The notes below the pieces were generated by a model. The model saw only the letters and a program-made list of their open reading frames with translations, had not been told where the DNA came from and did not search any database. Shown in pieces: positions 41,531 to 54,299 of a stretch of 64,000 nt of DNA. Location of the stretch: the NCBI GenBank assembly GCA_026413225.1, contig CM048555.1:78437785-78501784 (forward strand). Reading direction: 5' to 3'. The position numbers were made by a program, and so were the translations under genes. Position 1 is the stretch's first letter, and each line of letters begins with the position of its first letter. This DNA is from Otis tarda (lineage: Eukaryota; Chordata; Aves; Otidiformes; Otididae).

Positions 41531-42106
41531 AAACTAATACTGCCTTAGAGAAAAAAAGACAGACCAAGCAATTTCTTCAACCTATGGTCCTTCTATGAAC
41601 TCAGAAGGTTTATGTCACAATGACTTGCTCAGCTATAACCTACAGAAGGAATCACATTAAACAGAGCAGAGGGGCTTTTAAACTCTTTTTCGTACTGGTT
41701 TATGTCTTCATTTTAGTTTAGTCTTTAAGAAGACTGGGATAGATGGGAACCTCCAAGTAAAAGATTAATTACGAGGAGGCTCCAAAATACTGCTGGGACT
41801 GAATGTCAAAGTTTTAAAGGTACTACCATACGATTGTGGTATGGAATCCATTTCAGGTCCATAGGATCTTTAGAAGATTAGAAAAAAAAATATTCTTAAT
41901 TTTGTCTATTCTCAATTTTTTAAAATAAGAACACCAAAGTTTAACTTATTTTAGATCTAAAGTAAAAAGATTTTTAGAAAAGAAAAATAAAATAAGCATC
42001 TAAAATAAGCTCCACTATTGCATTGGACCACTACTGTTTAAAGTGGAAATTAAATGGAGAAAGTTCATGCAAACGGTGACGTCTCATATCTTGCCTAAAA
42101 CTCAGC

Positions 42107-42127
42107 TTTTTTTTTTTTTTTTTTTTT
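42107..42127. repeat. 21-T homopolymer
   Basis: T run just upstream of the diverged CR1-type 3' end at 42160. Confidence 0.95.
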
Positions 42128-42159
42128 CTTGGGGATTAAATGCAACAGAAGAGAAATGG

Positions 42160-42267
42160 GTCACAGGGACGTGGTTTAGTGGAGGAGGACTTGGCAGTTT
42201 TAGGTTTACGGTTGGATTTGATGACCTTAAAGGTCTTTTCCAACCTAAATGATTCCATGATTCTATA
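42160..42267 (+). mobile_element. Diverged CR1-type 3' end (distinct subfamily)
   Basis: It contains GTGGTTTAGTGGAGGAGGACTT, split here as GTGGTTTAGTGG then AGGAGGACTTGGCAG, then GGTTGGATTTGATGACCTTA, AAGGTCTTTTCCAACC and a short decayed octamer tail (GATTCCATGATTCTATA). This 3' end differs from the main CR1 type in the window. It follows a 21-T tract (42107-42127). The subfamily is not assigned. Confidence 0.75.
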
Positions 42268-43317
42268 TACATTGCATCTATACTTTTTCCCCCTATTTCT
42301 TAATATTTTGATTAAGCTGACTGGATTGTAAATTTCACGTGAAGATGTTTTTTTTTTTCCTTCTACTATGTGAAATATTGTTTCAGCCTTACAAATTATT
42401 AAGAAAAGCTTACCTATACGCAAAATTTATCCTTGCCATGATGTTGCCTAAAACGGTATTCCCTAAAATTCCAATATGGAATAAACACATTGTAAGAAAG
42501 CAAATATATTTTTACAGTCTGCTGTAGTTGCTAAACCAAGTCTATTCTGTTTTGTAGAGAAATATCTGGAAAATCTACTTCGGAATGAAAAGTAAGGAGA
42601 GTGATGTATGGTATACAGCAAAAGGAGAGTAATTTTTTTTTTTTTTCAATTCCTGCAGTTCTTAGGATGGAAATAAACTGTGGAAATGGTTAGAAGGAAA
42701 AATTCACTGTATATGTAAAAATAATTATTTATACTTAATATTAGGCTACAGACATAGCAGTTGAAGTGCAATATCCATCGTAACAGTCACCATTTAATTC
42801 AGATTTTAATGGCAACTCTTAGGTAATATTGCATTTGAAATGTCTGAACATTGCACTTGGGGAAAATCCAGTCAGCAAGAAAAAATAAGATGAGAATGTG
42901 AATGTGCTTGTGAGCTATCCAAGTAACGTGCTGGAAGACTTCGTCCTTGACAAGCACAAAGAAAAGCCAAACACCTGTCTGCCTATTATCCATTACCAAT
43001 CTCTTTTTAATATCAAACACCTCTGCATTTCAACAGATACTTCAGCCTGTAAAAACACTGAAAGGAACAAATGCTTCTATACTACTGTATTTTGTAAACT
43101 TCACACGATCAGTTTTAAAAACCAGACGAGTAATGGGAAAGCCAGGAGTTTGTTTTTGGGATCATAAATCCAAAGTCTTTTCTAAGTCAATATTTTATCT
43201 TACCATCAATGTGAGCAGATTTTCCAAACCAGAAAAAAAAAAGAAAAAAAAGTTGTTTTTACTTCTTGAGAAACTGCATGTTTCAGAAATACTTGCTCAT
43301 ATGAGTAGGGTAGAAAT

Positions 43318-43560
43318 TTTAAGGAAGAAATTTTTTATACTGAGGGTGGTGAAACACTGGAACAGGTTGCCCAGAGAGGTGGTGGATGCCCCATCCCTGG
43401 AAACATTCCAGGTCAGGTTGGACGGGGCTCTGAGCAACCTGATCTGGTTGGAGATGTCCCTGCTTCTTGCAGGGGGGTTAGACTGGATGGCCTTTAAAGG
43501 TCCCTTCCAAGCCAAACCATTCTGTGATACTATGATTCTATGTTTCTATGATTCTGTGAT
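43318..43560 (+). mobile_element. CR1 LINE 3'-end fragment with long octamer tail
   Basis: It reads the terminal ORF2 peptide intact (ILRVVKHWNRLPREVVDAPS... to LLLAGGLDWM) in one open frame, then the 3' core and an unusually long tail of variant octamers (about 43520-43560). 5'-truncated near 43318. Antisense to CTNNA2. Confidence 0.94.
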
Positions 43561-45795
43561 ACAGTAACAGGATAAGCAACTCTGATCTTGATCGGATTAC
43601 TTACGAGCAAGGACTTGCAGGAGGAAATGGTATTTCCACGCTACTTCTCTCATAAACACAGTGCTCACACCAGGAAAATGAGCTGTAGGATTTTAATGGA
43701 TTTCACCAGTAGGACCACCACAGAAGTTAGCTCGATGCTTTGGTTTTACTCTATATTTTAACTGGAAATAAGTGGCAACCATCTCCCTGATGCACGAGAT
43801 CCTCAGCACACATTTCCAAATCCTGTTTTTCAGTGATGTGTGTGGCAATTCAATGGGTTTGCAGCGGAGAAAAACATACAGTCATGTAGTTTGGGTGTGG
43901 GGGAAGATCTTCAAATATATGGTCTGCATTTACTAATAGGAGCACAAGGTCTTTTCAATACTGGAAGAGAATTCTTGATGAAGTGCCTGGTGGCGAATTT
44001 GAAATACTTGCCTAGGGGCCCCAATGAGACATAATTCATTCCAGTAGCTAGAAAAAATCTTGCTTCTACATCCATTCCTCTAAAGTCATTATTGACCCAA
44101 GGGAAAATGCTAGCCTTAAGCAAGTTTTAATAAAGACTGGTGAAGTAGTTTCTGCAGCACTAAATGTGATAATGAGAAACAAGCCACTTAGCTGCCATAG
44201 ACCCAGGACCTGTATATAACCTGAAAGTCAGTTTTCTGAGGTTCTTGGGATTCTTTCCAGAGATGAAACAGGCATCCAAAAGAGATTTAATTACCTTGCT
44301 CACTAATTTGTTACATAAAAATCAGTCAGGCTTAAATGGACCAATATTCTGCTTGTCCTATATGAGCATAATTTATTTTAATACTGTTTCTGTGAAGTAA
44401 AAATGCCCACAGACTAATCAAGTCTGGATTCAAACCCAGGGTTTTTACTAAACCAATAAAAATGTGAACATCTAAATCCGGCCTTAAACATTGCTCTGCT
44501 GCAGAACTTTTTACAGCTTGTTTTAAACAATAAAAGTGTGTATCTGTTTGTGACCGTAAGATCTAGTATCAAATAGCATCACTGATGCTACAGACTGTGG
44601 CAGTTTGCGTTTCTTATGTAACTACTGAAAACTCTCTATGGATGAAGGAGGTAAACACCACCAACAAAACCTGAGAAGTAGCCAGAATATAAAAATTAAC
44701 TGTCCCTCACTCTGCCCCTTTTTAACCATCAGCTTCAAAACAGAACCTTGCTAGACACAGTGGAAGTCATTTGAAAATTGAACTACTGTCTTGATACAGC
44801 GAAAAGATCCTTTGTGTGACTGTTGTGATCATTAGCCTCCAGCCCAGGCAGAGCAATCACAATCTTTCGTGCCTGTTGTTGACGTCTGGCATTCATTCAC
44901 AGAGAGATGCTTTGTTTTATGTCTTCAAATTCTACAGGCAAGTATTTAAGTTGTGAAAGTCAGCAGAGGAAAATGGAGAAATAGACTCCTCTGCGTTGAT
45001 GCTTTGGTAATACAACTGATGGGATGGAAGAAAGAGCACAAAGAATATAGACTGAATATAGCAGCACTTTGAGCAAAACAGGGAATTTGAGAATATTCTT
45101 ATGTCTAATAGAATGCAGTAAAGCCCTGGTCCCACTCTTGCCCTCACCCAAGAGAAGCCTCATCTACATATATCATTACCAAATCCACAAAGAAACATAA
45201 TCTGCCACTTTTTAAAAAGTCTCATCAAATATTTATTGTGCTTATAAAAAAAAAAATCCTTAAACACTAAGGATGGGGAGGTATGGACAACACACTTTAC
45301 AGTCAAACCATCAAACTTGAAGCCACTATGCTGTATTTGCAGCCAACCCATTCATTTATTTCACGTAAAGAGAAGTACTTCAGTACTTTAGAAGTACTAA
45401 AGGGTACTAATCCTTTTTATGAAAACTCCTAAAATATTTTTAAAAGTTATGGGGGAATCAGTGTGTGCTTTATGATCCAGGAGGATTGGTGCTTATGGGG
45501 TTTTGTTTTTTTGGTTTTTTTTTTTTGGTACCATTTGAGTTCAAATCAGATACTACGTGGTGATTTCAAAAAAAGTAAAATTGAATCACGTTTCTATGAA
45601 ACGCTTAGCCATTTATATTGACGAGATGTGGGGGGGTGGGCACAGAAGATATTTCTAGTTTGAATGGAGATTAAATGTCAAGAAGACTGGAGTTGCCATC
45701 TACTGGAGTCTGCAAAGAATGACAACTGACATGCGAAAAATCCTGAACTGAAAGCATTATAATGGCCTAGGTACATTGTATATTGCTCCATAACC

Positions 45796-45817
45796 AAAAA
45801 AAAAAAAAAAAAAAAAA
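45796..45817. repeat. 22-A homopolymer
   Basis: Uninterrupted A run in otherwise unremarkable intron. Confidence 0.95.
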
Positions 45818-48800
45818 GCAAATCTCCAAAGACAAGGGATTATTCTCCACTCTTAGCTTTTGAGAAGTCAGAAGACGCACAAGGAGGCTGTGTCAAAACA
45901 AGCTCATTTGCCTACGCCTTTTACCCGCTTTCAGCAAAAGATTATATTTATTGCTTCTCATCAGAACACAGATAATTCCGCTTTCCAGCTTCAAAAGCAC
46001 AAAACAATGCCAGAATCTGAAAAGGAGAGGATTTTAAATTCTTCAAATATGAGAATGTAATCACTGCTGCATTTTCAAACAACCACTTTTTAACACAAGG
46101 TAACATTACAGGATATCCTCAGCTGATAAAACACTGACAAACATAACAAAAACCTTCCTAGAGTTGCTTATCAACAGTGACAGTTACTCAATATTCACTG
46201 TGCAGTTCCAATAGTGTGTAATAAGTCCACACTCAAGAAAAAAAAATATTGATTTTTATGTTTGCAGATGATCTAGAGTTTTTATTTCCTACATACGGGT
46301 CTTGCAAAAGACCAATTATTTACATAAGCAAATTAATGAAATAAGTGTTTACAACAGGACAGACAGACAAATCAGACCTCTCCGGGACATTTCAGAGGAG
46401 AAAATGAAGGAAAAAAGTCCTTGAAGTGTTACAAAACTACACAAAATTAGCAGGAGATGTGATGTTAATGACAGTTACAGCATGGAAATTCAGTGCATTT
46501 CTAAACATGTCTGATCTCACAAGACCAAAACCTAGTTAAAAAACTATACACACACACTGGGGTTTTTTTTGAAAGCAGTTTAATATCTAGCATATTTAGT
46601 GAAGATGTTTATTAGTCTCTTGCTAAATGTAGAGTATGAAGTGACTGGACAGAAGTAGCTGACGTGAACTATGTTCTGATTAATGGAGTTCATACATAAA
46701 GGGTTATTTCTCTGGAAAACGTCAGATTGAATAATTACTGGAATTAATCCCAAAGGGCTTTAGAAAATTTTCTGCCCAGTTTCAAGTCACATTTTTATCA
46801 CATTTTTCTTTTGACTACAGGGCGATCATTAATTGCAGTTTTAAGTAAAACAAGTCCTGTAAGCAATTCATCAAACATTATGAAAAACGATGTATTTCTC
46901 TAACAGTCCTTGGAAGTAGCTAATTCACTTTTTACCCTCATCTCTAGGCAATAAAGCAAAACCCAATCAATAAATAAACCAGTTTTGTTCTGCCACTGAA
47001 ACAAAAAATAATACTGCCCCAATTTTTCATGCATCAGGCTAGGTGTAGAATATGCTAGAACTGATATATTGGAATATTACTGGCAATATTATTAAGATAA
47101 GTAGGGAACAGATGATAGCATTATTTGGTCTCTTGGATTTCGCAAATCTAATCAGTATTTAATGGATGTAATGGTGCCAGCAAATCCAGAAAGTCAGAGA
47201 ACACATCTCAAAAGACTCAGAGCAGAATGTGTTTCAGGGAAGTATCCCAAGGTCAGCATTACTTTGCAACGCTGCAGGTGCATCCGACAGGCTCCATGGT
47301 CCAGCAGACTGAGGACCAAGACCAAGCAGCATGTATCAAAGGGATTTTTTTTGTGATAAAAGTACATTTACAACTGCTGCCAATGTGATTTTCTTTGGGC
47401 AGAAGGCAAGTAAGCAAATACCTCACAACTTCATCTCTCTGGAACTAGAGAATCTTCTTTCCCACCACATCTTCAGTGTCTTCTGATGCTCATTGCCTTC
47501 ATGGCCCTCATGGCCATGAAAATAGCTAGAAGTGACTTTTGAGGACCTAATGTCAGTGTATGGTCCAAGCTCAGTTATCAAAACAGACTGCAGAAAGACA
47601 ACATGACCAAACACCAATTGTATATATTACATATCTGGGACAACTGTAATTCATTAATTCTTGTCAAATAATTATTGCCTCAAACAACCAAGCTGTGTTG
47701 ATTCCCTGTTGATTTCAGGGAAGAGACAATCCCTGAAATTAGGAGCTGGAAATAGAAAAAAAATAAAAAAAACCACAACCCTATATGTAGGAAGGGCAAG
47801 GACATAGAACCCAAAAAATTACAATTAGAAGAAGCAAAGTGAGGATCAGGACACATAGTATTGCTTCTAAGATTTTTTTTTTTAAACTATGTATTTTTAA
47901 TGCCTCTCTGCTCAGACACTGCTAGTTCCATTTTTTTTTTAAGATGTCCATTTGCCATTCTTGCTCCCCTTCTGATCTCTGTTGGCATATTTGGCAATGA
48001 CTACCATAGCTTGCTTAACCAACTTTTCTCCCCTACCTGCTGATTCCCCAAATGCGACCCCATGGAGCAACGCACGTGGCGATGTCAATACAGGTTCTGG
48101 GGGCTGAAGAATGATGCTGGGGGAGACCTGGGAGAAGCTCCTCTGGGAGGAGGAGGACAGAATTGGGATTACTGGGTAAAGATGCCACGGGACGTGAATC
48201 CTCAGCCAGTGAGACCACACCAGAGATGCATAACTCAAGAGTTTCACAGCAATGATTGCCCACATCTTTAGGACGCCTGTTAGGAACATTACCAATGCAA
48301 TTACCAAGACCAGTTCTTCTTCCACAGTCATGCATGGAACATACAGTCTCCACTTAAATACAGAAACACCTTTTCACAGACAAAAATCTCTGAATAATGG
48401 GGAAAGAACTACAATATATCTTGAGCCACAGGCATTCCACAGATACTGACCTTTGATTTTGATTTAGAAGCTCTAACTAATAAAGCTTGGCTCTACATCA
48501 AATCTGAAGAAGAAAATCAAGCACTCTCTTGTCAAATTATAATTAATTTGCACTACAAAAAAAAAGAGTAGAAGTAAGCCAAGTGTTCTTTAAAAATGGT
48601 CTCTAGAATTCAAAACACACAGTAAAATGTCCTATATCTTGAAAACCAAGCTGATCTTTTCCTGTCTCCTCGAGTTGATTACGCATCTTTCCACTCATTT
48701 AAAATATAAATTGAGTCTTAAGAAACAATAAGCTCTTTGTTTCACATGAATATTAAAGATTTAGAAATACAGTGGTAGGAGAGGAAATATGATTCTGAAA

Positions 48801-50576
48801 CATATCTGAAGTGAACCTTCCAGCTTAGTTAGTTATTTGCCCCCCAAATCTGTTGTTTCACCTTTATAAACATACATAATGTGAGGATAATTTACATTCA
48901 TATTATTGCATGTATGATGAGAATGTGGTATGCATATGCTTTCTATATCTTTGCAGGTAAATTCAGGATCTTTGGATGTATTATTAAAACTGTCTATACC
49001 TTTCTACACATTTATTGAGAGTAAAGGAACAATACAAATTTTCGATTCCACTGTACGTTTCTTCCTTATAAGACACAAAAAGTCTTTAGCACAGACACAT
49101 AAATACATCGAAATAAAACCGAACAAGAGCCAGGAAGGGACATTTCAAAGACTACCATTGGATCTCATAGAATTAAATTAGCTGTTGAGCAAAGCTGGGT
49201 TTCTAAGATTACACATACACCACACACAAACCACCCCTACCATATGAAACTGTTCAATATTGTTTCAGTATTTTTAAGTTGGGTTTCTTTCTTTTTTTTT
49301 AAAGGTCAGGTTTTTCTCTTTTTTTTTAGAATGCATGACTATCTTTTGTAATGCCTTTAAATACATCCTTCTGAGACTCCTGACCCGTGATTATTTCTTG
49401 TAGACATTACATCAGTTGCAAATAATACGCAATGAAGCCATAAATTTTTCAGGTAGTCAACAAAGCGTCTTCTTTAAGTCTGCAAAAATCACAATGACTT
49501 CTAGCTGAAATATGAGTCTTCAACCTGGCTTCTACATTATCACTTCTGTGTATGAGGTAATAATTCAGATTTTCTCTAATTTCCCAATAAGATGCAATAC
49601 AAGAACAACCATGATTTCAATCAATTTTATCCTAAGTTTTCCTTTCAGATTACAGATACCGTCAGAGCAGAAGCATGGAAACACAAAAATCCTGCCTTTT
49701 CTAGCTGCCAAAATATACCAAGAAGCACACATAACTGAGAATAATACAGTCTGCCAAAAATCCGATCTCCTGTTTGCTATAGGCGCTCTGCTACAGTCCA
49801 ATACCTATTTCCATAACTACGTAACCTAGCTCATCTCATTCAGGTCTTCAGTAATTCCAGGAGTCCAACCTAAGAATATTTCCAATAATATAATTTCCAG
49901 GTAATATTATCCAAAAGCAGAGTTTCCCTGTAAAACTCCCTTCACAGTCAATTCAAATGGTACCTTCTTTGGTGGAAAAGAGTTCAATAGAAGTCTTTAT
50001 TCAATTTCAAAATACTAGTTTAGCACTGAATTTACCACCAACTTATATTTCTTGCAATAAAGTATCTACAAAGACCAGCATGAGGTTTATTATCTTTTCT
50101 GATTGTGCTTTAAAACACATTTGGAAAGGAGCAAAAGAAATGGATTAAGAACAACTGATTGTCTAATACTGAGAAGAATGGATTTTCTACTGTGGGAAAA
50201 CTTTCCAAGAGCAGTGCATCCATTTGTAAAAAGACTTTCCGGGAGACTGCCAGGAACAGCTCTTAACTTGCTCATCCTAGCTTTAGATAATTGATTTCAT
50301 AAATTCCTCCAACTCTCTCTACTTCCTGCACCTTAAAGTCTGAAAAGTGTTTACTGCCACTAAAATTATGTTGTTGATAGGAAGAGTGAACTATTTTGCA
50401 TCAGGAAGGCCAGCCCAACATAACACAAATAGGCCATAACTGATTTGGCTACAGGAGAGATTTTTCACCGTCCTAACAAACCTTGCTATTCTGTAACTTT
50501 GTAGTGTATTCATGGTTGAACCATCATCCAACCTCTAGCAGGCTTGATGAATCTGAGTAAATACACCAAGATAACA

Positions 50577-50596
50577 CAACCAACCAACCAACCAAC
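50577..50596. repeat. (CAAC)n short tetranucleotide repeat
   Basis: Four to five CAAC units, 220 bp before the 126-bp palindrome. Confidence 0.85.
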
Positions 50597-50815
50597 ACAA
50601 GATGCAGTGGTGTCGATAGTCATCTTGGACTAGCTATATCCACATAAGAACCTAACCCCTTCAGTGAAAAGGAGACTTAAAACACAAATAAAAGACCATT
50701 TAGGGCTATAGTTGATCCAAAAATAATCCTTACAGATGAACTATGAATAGCAGAAGAGGACAAAGTAGATGTATTTAAGTGTATGGATAAGCTGTGGCCC
50801 TCTTTGCTCTTAAGC

Positions 50816-50941
50816 TAATTGGAAATCAATTACAGTTCATTCGCTGGCACCTCCAGAAGTGCTTGGGAAGGTCTTGAGACAAACCTTTCTGGAGTGTCAG
50901 GCTTACTGTTTATGAAAGTGGAACTAACTGATTTCCAATTA
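50816..50941. repeat. 126-bp imperfect palindrome (long hairpin)
   Basis: The outer arms are a perfect 13-bp inverted repeat: TAATTGGAAATCA (50816-50828) and TGATTTCCAATTA (50929-50941). An inner stem pairs CTGGCA + CTCCAGAA (50844-50849, 50851-50858, one bulged C, one G-T wobble) with TTCTGGAG + TGTCAG (50887-50900), around a 28-nt loop. The middle arms are asymmetric. It could be a small non-autonomous transposon remnant, a structured RNA segment, or a symmetric conserved enhancer core (TAATTG/TAATTA homeodomain-type sites). Confidence 0.65.
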
Positions 50942-53900
50942 CATATGACTAATTAAAACCTTTACAATTGCTAATCATTGTACTTTACACATGCTTCCTT
51001 CAAGACTTCCCAAGACATTTTTAGAGATATAAATTAGCAGGAGTTAATTGAAAACCAAGGTTTAAATTTCCACTTTCCCCATAAACCAAATGTTCCAACA
51101 ACCCAGTAACCTGACCAGTCTTTGCTTAACCAGGATGCTACATGATCTTCAGCAATGTGTTGATTAATCACAAAAGGATAGATTTAACTTGTCATTTTTC
51201 CACTGTACTTGGACACTCACAACCAGTAACACTGTCTACAGCTTTGACAGCACATCCAGAAATCCATAGGCAATTTCACAGGTACTTAAGAGAGTCAGTA
51301 ACTCTTTAGCTTATTCAAGTATTCTACCAGTAATGAACGGAGGAGAGAGACACTTCATCTTACCACTGATATATTTTCCTAAAAATTGACATTTCCACAC
51401 TGCATTGACAATTCTGCACATCGGTCTTTATAGAGCTGTGCATGGCTACCTGCTATTGATGCTGAGAATGGAGTCACTGTAATGAGAGAGAAAAGTGTTT
51501 ATCACATTGTCAAAAACAATAAGATGATTTGCATAAGAATATCTTATTATTTAAAGGTAGTAACAAATCCAATGTGTCTGCTCTGCACTGCAATAATTTA
51601 ATGGTAGTCATCATTATTACTTTGACATATTGAATCACCAGAAGTATTTTGTTCAAAAGCTTGGGTAATATAGTGCATTTTTATATTTACTAAAAAAAAA
51701 CCCGTGTTATATAGGTGATGGACTTCTTATCAGCAAAAACTCTGAATTCTATATAGAAAGGACAGCCAAGCAAATGCCAGGGGTGACCAACATATAAGTA
51801 CTAGAGAAAGAACAGATTTAATTTGCTTTACTTGAAGTCACGTCTTTTCCTTCCCTTCTCTGTTTTTAAATGTTTCTGTTATAAAAAATGCCATGGTTCA
51901 GTGCACTTGAAAATTGAAGACTACAATGTAAGATCAAGGTTTAAGTCTGTCCATTCATGAAAGGAAATTAAAATCACCACTAAGAGTCCCACTTTTTATT
52001 ATACTGATAGAAACCACTCAGACAATACCAGAAGGAAGAAATATACTTGATATTTAATATACTGTTTTGCCTTTTTGTATTAAAATATATATGCACAGTT
52101 AGACATTAGTGGCCAGATTCTGATCTTATTCACTCTGTCCTAACCTCTGGATTGCAAACTCAGGTGGGTTAAATATCTAGGTAGAAAAAGTAGTGTCATG
52201 CCATACATTAGCTAGTATGAAATGATTCTGAGGCTGGTTAAACGATACGTGACATTAATCTGAACACAATATTAAAAATGTGTAGACTAAATACATTGAA
52301 AAATGTTTTCCTTTGTCAACCTGAGTAATTTTGACAAGCACTGCAGGGTGTTGCCAGTGAATTACACTTGCCGTGACTCCAAGGAATAGCTTCCCAGCTA
52401 AACTTCCTAAAACTTTACTCATGTTGTTCTTCTGTAACCTACTTTACATTGATTTAATCAATCTCCCTTAAACACACATAAACTTAGTTTGCGCTTCTTA
52501 AAGTGTTTTATAATAGCACATTTAATAAAGCTAATTTAAATCTGCTAATTTATAGAGATTTGCCAGAGGCTTTGAAACTTCAGAAAATGTGTAAACTTAA
52601 CAGTTTGGCTCTGATAACAGCTCAGACAGTGGAAATTAAGCCCTTTGCATTACAGTCATGTTCAAAGTGTTTTCCTAGTTTCATTGAAAAAAAAAAACAA
52701 CAAAAAACCCACATTTAAAAAATATAGAAGAAAACTAAATTTTTAAAAAAGATATTTCAGGGCTAAGACGTATATTCAACCAAGTCTGTCTTTTCAGATC
52801 CATGTGCCATAGCTCTTGAGTTTGGTCACTACTCTGCCTCAACTTCATAGCCCCAAACCTACATGGAGGGGTCTCACCTTAAGACTACCTGGATTCCTTT
52901 TTACAAACAAATTTTGGACAAATAAGAGCAGAGTCTCTCATGCAACAGACCTCTGCCAGAGCTGTGAGATAATGTGCTTAGGGCCATTAATTCTGGGTCC
53001 CTAATTCTAGTTGTCAGTCTTCCAGCTGATGTTATACAGGTTTAGTGCTGTCTACTCTAGTTTCTACCTCTGGAAACCAAATGATAACAGATTATATGCC
53101 AGTGTGGGAATAAGCAGATTGGTTAGGATCCCAGTTGAATCCCAGGTGGTAGCAAGAAGAAGCAGTGGAAAAAAAAAAAAAAAGTATTCATCTCTTTGCA
53201 GTGATGTATCAAGGAGTTTCATCTCTGCTAGAAGAATTCTTCACTTTACACATAGCATTTAGTTGGTAACTAAGTGCTCATTGTCATCAGCTGATTTGCA
53301 GAAAATAGATTTCCTTGAAGATATAGTTGAATTTTTTAGGGCTACTGTTGCAGATCTCTCCCCAATGGGAGAGGGCATTAAGATCTACTCCATGAGGACT
53401 CACAGGGTGACTGTCTTTTAAGGGCTACAACCTTATCATTTTGAACCTGTTTTCAGTATCTGTAAAGTTCAAATATTTTTTTTTTCTGCTAATTGCATCA
53501 AAATATCTGGTAATGTAACCTGGGATATATTCTTGGAGCAGGTTTTTTTACTCTTTTCTCCTGCTTCTGTGCTCTGTCATTGCTTTCCCTCCTTCTTCTG
53601 TGTACTGAGAAAAAGAATTAAGGTGGACTGCAACCACTGGACGCTTGCATAAACAGCCTGCTTTGAATAAACCAGCATGATCCTGGGAGGGGAAGAACAC
53701 GTTCAGCTTTCCTGCTCAAATGCTAAAACATAGAAAAGGTTCACATACTATGAAAGCATCACATTTTTCTTCGAGACCACTGAAATTCAAGGGCAGAAAA
53801 ATGTTAATAAATTGAACTGGGAGCATAAAAACACCCCCCCACCCACCCCAGTTCTGAAACCACAGTCAAAAGTGTTTTGTATTTGTAATTTATTTAAGAT

Positions 53901-54299
53901 TTTTTTTTTTTTGCCAAATACATTTGCAATGAATCTCCTTCACACATTTTCATGCACAAAAGCTTAAGTTTTCCAGGACTTCTGTAAAACAACTTTTACT
54001 GCATTAAATGACTGCATTCCTTCATCTCTACCAGCGCACGCTCGCAGCAGCCAGCCACACTCAAACACCACGAACAGCTCTAGGACTTCATAGCTTTGCA
54101 ACAGATACTTCAAAAAGAAGATTTTTTTTTTTATTTTTTAATTAATACGGTTGTGATAAAGAAAGCAAATGTAACGGTTTTGCCCTGCCTCCAGCATTTC
54201 ACAGCCACTTTTGACGTGAAATTAGCACAATCTTCTGCAATGCTTGTATTTCCATGTGAAACTTCTTCAGAGAGAATTCATGCAGAATCGTGAGCTGTC

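Larger units (their letters stand above)
43561..54299. other. Intronic DNA without a recognised gene
   Basis: Apart from the (CAAC)n tract, the 22-A run, the palindrome at 50816-50941 and a GC-richer patch at about 48030-48340, I see nothing assignable. Confidence 0.55.

Noticed and set aside
42947-43567. 206-codon plus-strand open frame
   Set aside because: Its second half is the CR1 3' fragment at 43318-43560; the first half is intron joined to it by chance and includes a poly-lysine reading of an A-run.
50577-50596. CRISPR-like or other array of direct repeats
   Set aside because: Only a short tetranucleotide run; no spaced repeat array is present anywhere in the window.
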